Assembly: GCF_019237635.1 (NCBI RefSeq)
Contig: NZ_JAFAGS010000002.1
Location: 1-38,927 of the forward strand
Source: Pluralibacter sp.
Lineage (GTDB): Bacteria > Pseudomonadota > Gammaproteobacteria > Enterobacterales > Enterobacteriaceae
DNA length: 38,927 bases
Direction of reading: 5' to 3'
Shown here: in pieces, positions 20,005 through 28,343 of the stretch
Numbering within the stretch: position 1 is the first letter of the stretch
Layout of the letters: the number at the start of each line of letters is the position of its first letter
Notes under the pieces: generated by a model
Told to the model about the DNA's origin: nothing
What the model saw: only the letters and a program-made list of their open reading frames with translations
Database searches by the model: none
Translations under genes and position numbers: made by a program

Positions 20005-21855
20005 ATGGAGCAAAACCCGCAGTCACAGCTTAAGCTTCTTGTCACCCGTGGTAAGGAGCAAGGCTATCTGACCTATGCCGAGGTCAATGACCATCTGCCG
20101 GAAGATATCGTCGACTCCGATCAGATCGAAGACATCATCCAAATGATCAACGACATGGGCATTCAGGTGATGGAAGAAGCACCGGATGCCGATGACCTGC
20201 TGCTCGCTGAAACATCAAACAACACGGACGAAGATGCGGAAGAAGCTGCCGCACAGGTGCTTTCCAGCGTTGAATCTGAAATCGGGCGCACCACCGACCC
20301 GGTACGCATGTATATGCGTGAAATGGGCACCGTTGAACTGCTGACCCGCGAAGGCGAAATCGATATCGCCAAACGTATTGAAGATGGCATCAACCAGGTA
20401 CAGTGCTCCGTTGCCGAATACCCGGAAGCGATCACCTACCTGCTTGAGCAGTATGACCGCGTTGAAGCGGCTGAAGCTCGTCTTTCCGACCTGATCACCG
20501 GTTTTGTCGATCCGAACGCCGAAGAAGACATGGCGCCTACCGCCACGCACGTCGGCTCCGAACTGTCTCAGGAAGAGATGGATGACGACGATGAAGAAGA
20601 TGAAGACGAAGACGGCGACAGCGATTCCAGCGACGACGACAACAGCATCGATCCGGAACTGGCCCGCGAGAAATTCGCCGAGCTGCGCACCCAGTATGAA
20701 GTGACGCGAGACACCATCAAAGCCAAAGGCCGCAGCCACGCTGTTGCTCAGGAAGAGATCCTGAAGCTTTCCGAGGTGTTCAAGCAGTTCCGTCTGGTGC
20801 CGAAACAGTTCGATTATCTGGTCAACAGCATGCGTACCATGATGGAGCGCGTTCGTATTCAGGAACGTATCATCATGAAGTTGTGCGTTGAGCAGTGCAA
20901 AATGCCGAAGAAAAACTTCATCACCCTGTTCACCGGTAACGAGACCAGCGAAACCTGGTTCAACGCGGCCGTGGCGATGAACAAGCCGTGGTCTGAAAAA
21001 CTGAACGACGTGAAAGAAGACGTTCAGCGCGGTCTGCAAAAACTGCAGCAGATTGAAGAAGAGACCGGCCTGACCATTGAGCAGGTTAAAGACATCAACC
21101 GTCGTATGTCCATCGGCGAAGCGAAAGCCCGCCGTGCGAAGAAAGAGATGGTGGAAGCGAACCTGCGTCTGGTTATTTCTATCGCCAAGAAATACACCAA
21201 CCGCGGTCTGCAATTCCTCGACCTGATTCAGGAAGGCAACATCGGCCTGATGAAAGCGGTTGATAAGTTCGAATACCGTCGCGGCTATAAGTTCTCCACC
21301 TACGCAACCTGGTGGATCCGCCAGGCGATTACCCGTTCTATCGCAGACCAGGCGCGCACCATCCGTATTCCGGTGCATATGATTGAGACCATCAACAAGC
21401 TCAACCGTATCTCCCGCCAGATGCTGCAGGAAATGGGCCGCGAGCCGACGCCGGAAGAGCTGGCCGAGCGCATGCTGATGCCGGAAGACAAGATCCGTAA
21501 AGTGCTGAAAATCGCCAAAGAGCCTATCTCCATGGAAACGCCGATCGGCGACGATGAAGATTCGCATCTGGGAGACTTCATCGAGGATACCACCCTCGAG
21601 CTGCCGCTGGATTCTGCGACCACCGAAAGCCTGCGTGCGGCGACGCACGATGTGCTGGCGGGTCTCACTGCCCGTGAAGCGAAAGTCCTGCGTATGCGTT
21701 TCGGTATCGATATGAACACCGATCACACGCTGGAAGAAGTGGGTAAACAGTTTGACGTTACCCGCGAGCGTATCCGTCAGATCGAAGCGAAGGCGCTGCG
21801 TAAACTGCGCCACCCGAGCCGCTCTGAAGTGCTGCGTAGCTTCCTGGACGACTAA
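20005..21855 (+). CDS. rpoD: RNA polymerase sigma factor RpoD (sigma-70)
   Basis: 616 residues, three more than I recall for E. coli. Region 1.1 opens [16 protein letters not shown]. The non-conserved region contains a very acidic Asp/Glu run near residues 192-218. Region 2 has the -10 recognition helix [16 protein letters not shown]. Region 3 and region 4 ([31 protein letters not shown]) carry the -35 helix-turn-helix. It is the primary sigma factor and the last gene of the operon, ending at an intrinsic terminator. In E. coli a heat-shock promoter inside dnaG adds rpoD expression; I did not verify one here. Confidence 0.99.
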   Translation: MEQNPQSQLKLLVTRGKEQGYLTYAEVNDHLPEDIVDSDQIEDIIQMINDMGIQVMEEAPDADDLLLAETSNNTDEDAEEAAAQVLSSVESEIGRTTDPVRMYMREMGTVELLTREGEIDIAKRIEDGINQVQCSVAEYPEAITYLLEQYDRVEAAEARLSDLITGFVDPNAEEDMAPTATHVGSELSQEEMDDDDEEDEDEDGDSDSSDDDNSIDPELAREKFAELRTQYEVTRDTIKAKGRSHAVAQEEILKLSEVFKQFRLVPKQFDYLVNSMRTMMERVRIQERIIMKLCVEQCKMPKKNFITLFTGNETSETWFNAAVAMNKPWSEKLNDVKEDVQRGLQKLQQIEEETGLTIEQVKDINRRMSIGEAKARRAKKEMVEANLRLVISIAKKYTNRGLQFLDLIQEGNIGLMKAVDKFEYRRGYKFSTYATWWIRQAITRSIADQARTIRIPVHMIETINKLNRISRQMLQEMGREPTPEELAERMLMPEDKIRKVLKIAKEPISMETPIGDDEDSHLGDFIEDTTLELPLDSATTESLRAATHDVLAGLTAREAKVLRMRFGIDMNTDHTLEEVGKQFDVTRERIRQIEAKALRKLRHPSRSEVLRSFLDD

Positions 21856-21869
21856 GGTCTTAAAAAAGC

Positions 21870-21895
21870 AAAAGCTCCCTTCGGGGAGCTTTTTT
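21870..21895 (+). terminator. rpoD terminator
   Basis: AAAGCTCCC, a TTCG tetraloop and GGGAGCTTT are followed by a T run. It begins 15 bases after the rpoD stop. The A run on the 5' side means it can also terminate the convergent mug gene. Confidence 0.93.
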
Positions 21896-21910
21896 ATGCC
21901 CGCAGAAAAA

Positions 21911-22417
21911 CTACAGCCCTCTCACCGCCAGCGCCTCATCCAGCTCCTGATAAGCCGCTACCAGGCTCTCCAGCGACGCGCGGTTTAGACCGCTGGGGTT
22001 CGGCAGCACCCAGACCTGCGTTGCGCCGATGGCCACCTGCTGTTTTCCCCACTGCGCGCCGCGCTGACTGAACGCCTGCTCAAACGCCTGCTTGCCCAGC
22101 ACCGCCAGCGCCGCAGGTTGGTAGTCCTCTATTTTCTTAATCAGCCCCCGCCCGCCGCTACGCAGCTCATGCAGCGCGACCTCGCTCGCCTGCACCGTCG
22201 GTCGCTCCACCAGCATGGTTATTCCGCAGCGGGTATCCAGCAAATGCTGCTCCTCTTCCGGCTTCAGCTGTCGGTCGGTAAACCCGGCCTGGTGAATGAC
22301 CTTCCAGAAGCGGTTCCCCGGATGTGCAAAATGAAAGCCAGTGTGTGCCGAAGACTTGCCCGGGTTGATACCGCAGAACACCACCCGCAGCCCCGAGGTC
22401 AGGATATCGTGGATCAT
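21911..22417 (-). CDS. mug: G/U mismatch-specific DNA glycosylase
   Basis: 168 residues from the ATG at 22417 (AGGAA six bases upstream), the same length as E. coli Mug; an open extension to 22471 is not supported. The catalytic-loop motif GINPG (Asn18) and the intercalation segment NPSGLNR near residue 140 define the Mug/TDG branch of the uracil-DNA glycosylase superfamily. It removes uracil and ethenocytosine opposite guanine. It is convergent with rpoD and divergent from ileX. Confidence 0.96.
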   Translation of the reverse strand: MIHDILTSGLRVVFCGINPGKSSAHTGFHFAHPGNRFWKVIHQAGFTDRQLKPEEEQHLLDTRCGITMLVERPTVQASEVALHELRSGGRGLIKKIEDYQPAALAVLGKQAFEQAFSQRGAQWGKQQVAIGATQVWVLPNPSGLNRASLESLVAAYQELDEALAVRGL

Positions 22418-22503
22418 GACAGTTCCTGTTTTGATTACGCGTGCGGTGAGTATAAAGGATTGAAAACACATTGTTTATAAAAACAGCAACCATGCGCTTT
22501 ACG

Positions 22504-22533
22504 CTGGATTGCTTGCAGTAGTTCCATTATAAT
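22504..22533 (+). promoter_or_regulatory. Promoter of the ileX tRNA gene
   Basis: A perfect TATAAT (-10, 22528-22533) lies 10 bases before the mature tRNA, preceded by a weak -35 (CTGGAT, 18-base spacer). A GC-rich discriminator (CCTCGCC) follows, as in growth-rate-controlled stable-RNA promoters. Confidence 0.65.
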
Positions 22534-22543
22534 TCCTCGCCAC

Positions 22544-22619
22544 GGCCCCTTAGCTCAGTGGTTAGAGCAGGCGACTCATAATCGCTTGGTCGTTGGTTCA
22601 AACCCAACAGGGGCCACCA
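22544..22619 (+). tRNA. ileX: tRNA-Ile2, anticodon CAU (lysidine-modified), ileX
   Basis: A 76-base cloverleaf with encoded CCA. The acceptor stem is GGCCCCT paired with AGGGGCC. The D arm is GCTC..GAGC. The anticodon stem encloses the loop CTCATAA, and the T arm has GGTTCAAACC. The anticodon is CAU, which by itself would read AUG. The body matches the minor isoleucine tRNA ileX of E. coli downstream of mug, whose C34 is changed to lysidine by TilS so that it reads AUA. The capsule locus begins just downstream, as is common at tRNA genes. Confidence 0.93.
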
Positions 22620-22627
22620 AATAAAAC

Positions 22628-22662
22628 AAGGAGTTAGATGAGAAATCGTCTGACTCCTTTTT
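22628..22662 (+). terminator. Intrinsic terminator of ileX
   Basis: An 11-bp stem AAGGAGTTAGA / TCTGACTCCTT (one G-T pair) is followed by TTTC. It starts 9 bases after the CCA end of the tRNA. Confidence 0.85.
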
Positions 22663-23374
22663 CTTTGGATGCAATTTGGGTCAGGTAAGGAATTACCTCC
22701 CTGATCTCTTCATCTCGCTACAGTCATCCCCGGATAGTGCTTTGCTACGATAGCATTCATCTTTTTTTTGTCCGGTCATCGCTTAAAAGTGATGTACGAG
22801 GTGCCTTTCTGAAAGTAACGAATTCTCAAAAACGCATTCTCACCTGCTTCTTTAAATGAACTCATCGGATATGTTTCATCAATAAGGTACTAACAGGAAA
22901 CACCCTCAGGTGGTTTCATTTGAAGTTATCCTGCGATTTTAAAATTAAACAAAAATACCGATTTCACACCATGATGCCTACTGTAAAATATACACTTGTG
23001 ATTAAAAATAAATATCCACAAGTCGTGGCACTCAGAAACAAATAAAAATATTTTAGACATCAAAAAAAACAAATCCTAAATAATTATGAAATTCTTAATC
23101 GACATGTTTTCGGTTAAAAATTGCATAGTTTGTGCGGTAGCTATGTCTAAAAAACAACCACATTACATTGAAGTTACAGCAAAAAAATTCAAAATTAAAC
23201 ATTTCAGAACAATGACGCGCAAGTTTCATAATGACAGCGTGATTGTTCTTACAGTCATGCAATAAACAAATTCATGATGACAGGCACTCCATACTCGATT
23301 CCCGACCACACTATTACGGGTTATAGACAACCTATTATTTTCAGTCGGGATGGCTAATTTCTTTAACTGAACTT
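22663..23374 (+). promoter_or_regulatory. Long untranslated region upstream of the capsule operon
   Basis: This 0.7-kb AT-rich stretch between ileX and kpsM has no credible gene. Visible structures are: a stacked hairpin at 22679-22706 (GGTCA GGTAA loop GGAA TTACC TGATC); a hairpin at 22897-22917 (GAAAC ACC CTCA GGT G GTTTC); an ACTTGTG/CACAAGT dyad at 22994-23023; a TTTTAGACAT / ATGTCTAAAA inverted pair at 23051-23060 and 23143-23152; and an ops-like sequence at 23134-23141. A long leader with an ops element upstream of kpsM is the arrangement of E. coli group 2 capsule loci. The promoter itself is not obvious. Confidence 0.55.
23132..23145 (+). promoter_or_regulatory. ops-like element (putative RfaH recruitment site)
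   Basis: The core GCGGTAGC (23134-23141), preceded by TGT, matches 8 successive positions of the ops consensus GGCGGTAGCGT; the last two positions differ. It lies about 235 bases before kpsM, on the coding strand and within the presumed leader, as required for RfaH loading onto paused RNA polymerase. The rest of a full 39-bp JUMPStart is not recognisable. Confidence 0.5.
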
Positions 23375-24163
23375 ATGATTGCACAAACATCACGTAGCTC
23401 GCTAACTGTATTAAGGGATGTCACCTTTGGTCTGTTGATGCGCGAATTAAAAACGCGCTTTGGTACCTATCGCATGGGCTATGCATGGGTAATTCTTGAC
23501 CCCTTAATCGCAATCTCCGTTTTTTGTATTATTTTCGGTGTCCGCCAGCGCCATGGATTCGGTGGTGCAGAAGCCCCGGTTTTTATTGCATCAGGTTATC
23601 TGCCCTTTCTGATGTTTCAAAATTCGGTATCACGACTACAATCCGCCGTCTCCGGCAACCGGGGGCTGTTTTGCTATCGCCAGGTGACGCCCTTTGCCAC
23701 CCTCTTCTCACGACTTGTCCTGGAGATCATGGTGGGGGTGCTGGTGGCAGTGGTGCTGATCACCGGAATGTTATGGCTCGGTTTTGATGTGCTGCCTGCC
23801 GATCCGCTGGCCGTTCTGGCAGGCTATTTCCTGCTGATGATGTTGAGCTTTGCGGTGGGGATGATCTTCTGCATTCTTGCCACCCTGGTCAAAGAGGCCG
23901 ATAAAATCCTCCCCCTTTTGATGCGCCCCATGTTGTTTATTTCTGCGGTGTTTTTTCCGCTGGCGAGTGTGCCCCAGGATTACCAGCATCTGCTGTTGTG
24001 GAACCCGGTGGTTCATGCCCTGGAGCTGATCCGCACCGGCTGGATCAGCGACTTTCGGACCGCCGGGGGAAGCTGGTCATACCTTGCAGGTTTTACCCTT
24101 ATTACACTGACGCTTGCGGCAAGCGCCTATCGTCTCAGCCGCCACCGTCTGGTTGCCAGCTAA
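23375..24163 (+). CDS. kpsM: Capsule polysaccharide ABC transporter, permease KpsM
   Basis: 262 residues of the ABC-2 permease family, about six membrane helices. The N-terminal cytosolic segment LLMRELKTRFGTYRMGYAWVILDP is the coupling region shared by KpsM and related capsule and O-antigen exporters. The final third (LPLLMRPMLFISAVFFPLASVP...LLWNPVVHALELIR) is a strongly conserved KpsM signature. It pairs with KpsT to move lipid-linked capsule across the inner membrane. The ATG has no clear Shine-Dalgarno sequence. The kpsT start follows the stop codon after 3 bases, so the pair is translationally tied. It is the first gene of the capsule operon, behind a long leader. Confidence 0.95.
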   Translation: MIAQTSRSSLTVLRDVTFGLLMRELKTRFGTYRMGYAWVILDPLIAISVFCIIFGVRQRHGFGGAEAPVFIASGYLPFLMFQNSVSRLQSAVSGNRGLFCYRQVTPFATLFSRLVLEIMVGVLVAVVLITGMLWLGFDVLPADPLAVLAGYFLLMMLSFAVGMIFCILATLVKEADKILPLLMRPMLFISAVFFPLASVPQDYQHLLLWNPVVHALELIRTGWISDFRTAGGSWSYLAGFTLITLTLAASAYRLSRHRLVAS

Positions 24164-24166
24164 ACC

Positions 24167-24817
24167 ATGATTGAACTGCAAAACGTCTCAAAGTACTACC
24201 CGACCCGATTCGGTCGCCAGTATGTGCTAAAGGAAGTCGCCTTCACGCTGCCCGCCGACCGGAACATTGCCATTCTCGGCGCTAATGGCGCCGGTAAATC
24301 GACCCTGTTGCGCCTGCTGGGGGGGATGGATATGCCCAGCCGGGGCAAGATTGTTCGCCACAACCGGGTTTCCTGGCCGCTGGCACTCAGTGGCGGCTTT
24401 CAGGGGAGCATGACCGGACGGGAGAATACTCGCTTTATCTGCCGCATTCACGGTATCTATGACACCCGGCCGGTGGAAGAGTGGGTCAAAGCCTTCTCGG
24501 AAATCGACCAGGCCTTCGAGCTGCCAATCAAGAATTACTCCAGTGGCATGAAGTCGAAATTTTCTTTTGCCGTCAGCATGGCCTTTGAATTTGACACTTA
24601 CCTGATTGACGAGATCACCGCCGTCGGGGATGCCCGCTTTAAAAAGAAGTGCAATGACGTCTTTGAACAGAAGCAGCAGAGCGCCAACCTGATCATGGTC
24701 TCCCACGACATGGGTACCCTGCGCAGGCAGTGCGACATGGGAATCCTGCTGCATCAAGGGGAACTGACGCTCTACCCGGATATCGAAGAGGCCATCGCCC
24801 GTTACACCACGTTGTAA
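24167..24817 (+). CDS. kpsT: Capsule polysaccharide ABC transporter, ATPase KpsT
   Basis: 216 residues, a complete ABC ATPase. Walker A is GANGAGKST (38-46), the signature is YSSGMKSK (124-131, in place of LSGGQ, as is normal for KpsT), Walker B is YLIDEIT with Glu149, and the switch is His180. It energises export through KpsM. It lacks the C-terminal carbohydrate-binding extension seen in O-antigen exporters such as Wzt, consistent with a capsule-type transporter that recognises the shared poly-Kdo lipid rather than the polymer. Confidence 0.97.
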   Translation: MIELQNVSKYYPTRFGRQYVLKEVAFTLPADRNIAILGANGAGKSTLLRLLGGMDMPSRGKIVRHNRVSWPLALSGGFQGSMTGRENTRFICRIHGIYDTRPVEEWVKAFSEIDQAFELPIKNYSSGMKSKFSFAVSMAFEFDTYLIDEITAVGDARFKKKCNDVFEQKQQSANLIMVSHDMGTLRRQCDMGILLHQGELTLYPDIEEAIARYTTL

Positions 24818-24851
24818 TCAGCCGCCATTTAACTGCGTACTTATAGTGACT

Positions 24852-26045
24852 ATGAAAGAATTTCCCTTGCTGGCGCCTGTCAGCCGCAAACTGCGTAAAC
24901 TCAAGCGTGACCCCAGACTGTTTCTGGTTGACTCCAGAGGATTCAGGGTTGCGACCTATTCGTGGAAAAAAGCTGTCCGACTCGGCAGTTTCCTCTGGGT
25001 GGTGGGGTGTTTTCTGCTGGCAGCCCTCTATTACTGCGTTATCGCCAGCGACCGCTATGTCAGCCAGGCGAGCCTTATCATCAAACAGGCTGACCAGGTA
25101 AAAATGATGCCCGATGCACTTTCCATGCTGGGGCTGGGAGGCAGCAATCACCAGGATATACTGGTTATCCAGGAATACCTCAAATCGTGGGATATGCTGC
25201 AAATCCTCGATAAAGAACTGGCGATCAAAGACCATTTCCAGAGCGACAAAGCAGACCTGCTGTCGCGGCTCGCCAGCGGCGCGACCCGTGAAGAGTTTCT
25301 GCAGTATTACCGCGACCACCTGACGATCACTCTTGATGAGCTTTCTGGCGTACTGACCCTGCAGCTGCAAACCTTTGATCCGGCCTATACCCAAAAAGCG
25401 GTGGCCCTGATGCTGAAAGAGGGCGAAGACTTTATTAACCGGCTGAGCCGCCAGGTCGCTTCCGAACAGCTGGCGTTTGTTGAAAAAGAGGTCAGTCAGG
25501 GCTATCAGCGTCTGCTGGCAGAGCAGGAGAAGGTGCTGGCCTTTCAACATCAACATCAAATTCTGAGCCCGGAAATTACCAGCGGCGCCATGCAGGGGGT
25601 GCTCTCTGAGCTTGAAGCCCAATTGGTGCGTCAGCAGGCCGAGCTCAAACGTCTGGAAATCTTTATGAACCCCAATGCCCCCGATGTGGTGACCGTCAAA
25701 GATGGCATTGCGGCGTTAAAAACCCAGATTGCCCAGGAAAAAGAGCGACTGACAGGAAATCAGGCGCAATCGCTCAATGAAGTCACCGCCGAGTATATGT
25801 CGGTGCAGGTGCAGGCGAAACTGGCTGTTGATGTTTACAAAACCGGCCTCACCAGTCTTGAACAAGCCAGAATCGAAGCTTATCGCAAAATCAAGCACCT
25901 GTTGGTGGTCAGCCAGCCAAGCCAGGCCGAAGAGTCTGAATACCCGCGACGCCTGTACAACCTTGCCACCATTGCGGTGCTGTTGTGCCTTTTCTATGGT
26001 CTGGTGGTGATGGTACTGGCGACCGTGCGTGAGCATCAGGACTAA
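24852..26045 (+). CDS. kpsE: Capsule export inner-membrane/periplasmic adaptor KpsE
   Basis: 397 residues from the ATG at 24852; an in-frame GTG at 24846 is the alternative, and neither has a good Shine-Dalgarno sequence. The layout is that of the polysaccharide co-polymerase family. A basic cytosolic N-terminus (SRKLRKLKRDPRLF) is followed by a membrane helix near residues 44-65, then a long periplasmic domain with coiled-coil segments (about 200-330). A second membrane helix (LATIAVLLCLFYGLVVMVLATV) lies near the C-terminus. There is no kinase domain. It links KpsMT to the outer-membrane channel KpsD. It lies 34 bases after kpsT. Confidence 0.93.
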   Translation: MKEFPLLAPVSRKLRKLKRDPRLFLVDSRGFRVATYSWKKAVRLGSFLWVVGCFLLAALYYCVIASDRYVSQASLIIKQADQVKMMPDALSMLGLGGSNHQDILVIQEYLKSWDMLQILDKELAIKDHFQSDKADLLSRLASGATREEFLQYYRDHLTITLDELSGVLTLQLQTFDPAYTQKAVALMLKEGEDFINRLSRQVASEQLAFVEKEVSQGYQRLLAEQEKVLAFQHQHQILSPEITSGAMQGVLSELEAQLVRQQAELKRLEIFMNPNAPDVVTVKDGIAALKTQIAQEKERLTGNQAQSLNEVTAEYMSVQVQAKLAVDVYKTGLTSLEQARIEAYRKIKHLLVVSQPSQAEESEYPRRLYNLATIAVLLCLFYGLVVMVLATVREHQD

Positions 26046-26131
26046 CCAGGTCACCCTTAAATTTTGCTCATTAAGCCGCAGTAAATCATTCATATCGCCC
26101 TACCGTCAGTTTCCGTGAGAACGATTGAACT

Positions 26132-26512
26132 ATGAACTATATCGCCCCCCTCCAGGCGTTATCCCTGGTTGTACTCCTTGCTGGCTGTTCACATCAGCCA
26201 AAGCAAGTCGATGCGTCGCGCGCCCTTGTGAGCCCGACGACAAAAACTGAACTGACGCCCATGCCTGCAAGCCAGCAACAGGCACTCAATACCCTGCACC
26301 AGGGGGCATCCCTGAGTACGGCCGGAGGTGTTCTCGTGCTGGGACAGCGCTATATCTCTGCCCTGGGTCGTGAATGTACTGAACTCCTGGTAAACACCCC
26401 CCAGGGGCGCTCACAACGCAGCGCTGCATGCAAGATTGCAGATCAATGGTATCTGATACCTCAACTGGAGCAGGCTTCCCTTAGCGGCCTTTATTCGGGT
26501 CAATCACAATGA
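26132..26512 (+). CDS. Small lipoprotein encoded between kpsE and kpsD
   Basis: 126 residues. A short N-terminal hydrophobic stretch ends in the lipobox LLAGC (Cys19), so the mature protein should be about 108 residues, lipidated at Cys19. Residue 20 is Ser, not Asp, which favours sorting to the outer membrane. A Ser/Thr/Pro/Gln-rich linker (20-60) leads to a small domain with GQRYISALGRECTEL and RSAACKIADQWYLIPQL; Cys82 and Cys100 could form a disulfide. I know similar short lipoprotein domains (the DVU3141-like group) from other exopolysaccharide loci, but this match is from memory. It has no counterpart in E. coli K1/K5 kps region 1. Its stop overlaps the kpsD start (ATGA), so it is translationally coupled to the channel gene and probably acts with KpsD. 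Confidence 0.85.
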   Translation: MNYIAPLQALSLVVLLAGCSHQPKQVDASRALVSPTTKTELTPMPASQQQALNTLHQGASLSTAGGVLVLGQRYISALGRECTELLVNTPQGRSQRSAACKIADQWYLIPQLEQASLSGLYSGQSQ

Positions 26513-28290
26513 GGATCGCTACCTTGAAGATGACAAACCATTATCGTCTGGCTACGGCCCTTTTTCTTGCCACGATAACCTGTTCCTCCCTGGCTGCCAC
26601 GCCGCAGACGACAACGCCGCCTGCGGACAAATCAGCAGGCTACAACCTTTCAGGAGGTACTACCGAATCCCAGCGAGTGCAGCTTGAAGGCCAGCCCAAC
26701 GCCAGTTCCACCGTAGGTAGCTTCACGCAACAAAACCGGCAAGGCCTGCTGTTACCTGGTGAAAGTGATGTTCGTAAACTGCTGCCGCAATCAGAAGCGG
26801 GTCTGCCTCCCCCGTACGGCGCGAACCTGTTTGCCGGCGGTTATGAAACGGAACGCAGCGATGGCCTGAACGACAACTATCTGATCGCGCCAGGCGATAA
26901 ACTGAATATCTGGATCTGGGGTGCGGTTAATTTTTCCAGCGTGGTCACCGTCGATAATCAAGGGAATATTTTTATTCCTGATGTTGGCCCAATCCATGTT
27001 CAGGGGGTGCATGCCGGTCAGGTTAATGACCTGGTGACAGAGAAAATTGGCGAAGTCTTTACCAACAACGTCAATATTTACGTCAACCTGTTAACCTCCA
27101 CGCCGGTCAGCGTCTATGTGACAGGCCCGGTTATTCGTCCTGGCCAGTATGCGGGCCAGGCATCCGACAGTGTGCTCTATTTTCTCAAACGGGCGGGGGG
27201 TATCGATTCTGAACGAGGTAGTTATCGTCAAATCAAGGTACTACGCCAGGGTACTGTGATCCAAAAAATCGACCTTTACGACTTTATGCAGCAAGGCAAA
27301 ATGCCAAAACTGGCATTAAAAGATCAGGATGTGATCCTGGTTGAGCCTCAGGGCGCGATGATCAATGTCGCGGGTAAAGTCCGCAACCCCTTCCGTTTCG
27401 AGTTAAAACAGCAGAATACGCAGGGTGAGGAGCTGGCCTATTACGCACGCCCGCTTTCCAAAGTGAGCCATGTCGGGATCATTGGCGATCGCCCCGGCGG
27501 CCCGTTCTCGGTTTATCTGCCCTATAAAGATTTTGCCGCTTTCCAGTTACAGGATGGCGACAAGGTACTGTTTAACGACGATACCCATGCCCAGATTTAT
27601 GATGTGCAGGTAGTGGGAAGCTACCTTGGTCCGTCCTTTTTCACCGTGCGTAAGCAGACCAAACTGCATGATTTACTTGACCATATTCCCATCGATCCTC
27701 AACTGGCTGACTACGGGTCCATTTACATCATGCGTAAAAGTGTCGCGGCGCGGCAAAAAGATATGCTTGATGAATCGCTCAATCAACTGGAACGCAGTGC
27801 ATTCACCGCACCCGCCAGTTCAGATGGAGAAGCCTCCATCAGGGCGAAAGAAGCTGAACTGATCATGCAGTTTGTGAACAAAGCCCGCCAGGTTCAGCCC
27901 CTCGGGAAAGTGGTGGTCGCCGACAATGGCGTTATCGCCAATATTCAGCTGGAACAAGGCGATCAGATTGTTATTCCTAACAAAACCGACCTGATTCAGG
28001 TAGGCGGGGAAGTGCTGATGCCGCAGGCGGTGGTCTATAACCCACAGGCCAGTCTTGAGGATTATGTCGCCTGGGCCGGTGGCTTTACAGAGCGTGCAAA
28101 TGACAAACGCATCGCGGTGGTACATGCCAACGGGCTGGTGGAGTTTAAAGGCCAGGGCAGCGTTAAAGCAGGCGATCAGATTCTGGTGCTGCCGAAAGTT
28201 GACAGCAAAAACATGCAGTCGGTCAAAGACATTACCCAGATTATCTACCAAATCGCCGTTGCCGCAGACGTGGTGCTGAACTCGGATTAA
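26509..28290 (+). CDS. kpsD: Capsule export outer-membrane/periplasmic protein KpsD (OPX family)
   Basis: 593 residues. The signal peptide ends near residue 29 (CSSLA before ATPQT). A second in-frame ATG is at codon 8. The polysaccharide export domain lies around residues 124-205 with LIAPGDKLNIWIWGAVN, VTVDNQGNIFIPDVGPI and VTGPVIRPGQY. SLBB-type repeats follow (INVAGKVRNPFRFEL; VVGSYLGPSFFTV; IQVGGEVLMPQAVVYNP). It has no lipobox, unlike Wza, as for E. coli KpsD. It conducts the polymer across the periplasm and outer membrane with KpsE. It overlaps the lipoprotein gene by 4 bases. Confidence 0.95.
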   Translation: MRIATLKMTNHYRLATALFLATITCSSLAATPQTTTPPADKSAGYNLSGGTTESQRVQLEGQPNASSTVGSFTQQNRQGLLLPGESDVRKLLPQSEAGLPPPYGANLFAGGYETERSDGLNDNYLIAPGDKLNIWIWGAVNFSSVVTVDNQGNIFIPDVGPIHVQGVHAGQVNDLVTEKIGEVFTNNVNIYVNLLTSTPVSVYVTGPVIRPGQYAGQASDSVLYFLKRAGGIDSERGSYRQIKVLRQGTVIQKIDLYDFMQQGKMPKLALKDQDVILVEPQGAMINVAGKVRNPFRFELKQQNTQGEELAYYARPLSKVSHVGIIGDRPGGPFSVYLPYKDFAAFQLQDGDKVLFNDDTHAQIYDVQVVGSYLGPSFFTVRKQTKLHDLLDHIPIDPQLADYGSIYIMRKSVAARQKDMLDESLNQLERSAFTAPASSDGEASIRAKEAELIMQFVNKARQVQPLGKVVVADNGVIANIQLEQGDQIVIPNKTDLIQVGGEVLMPQAVVYNPQASLEDYVAWAGGFTERANDKRIAVVHANGLVEFKGQGSVKAGDQILVLPKVDSKNMQSVKDITQIIYQIAVAADVVLNSD

Positions 28291-28343
28291 TTCCTTGAAT
28301 AGCCATTTAGCTTCGATGAACCTACAAATCAGGATGATTACGC

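Noticed and set aside
20215-21813. A 532-codon open frame on the minus strand opposite rpoD
   Set aside because: It lies wholly within the coding strand of rpoD, has no ribosome site or family resemblance, and is His/Phe/Arg-rich as expected for an antisense shadow.
22544-22619. Elongator or initiator tRNA-Met from the CAU anticodon
   Set aside because: The body and the position after mug match the ileX isoleucine tRNA, which is read as AUA-specific after lysidine modification.
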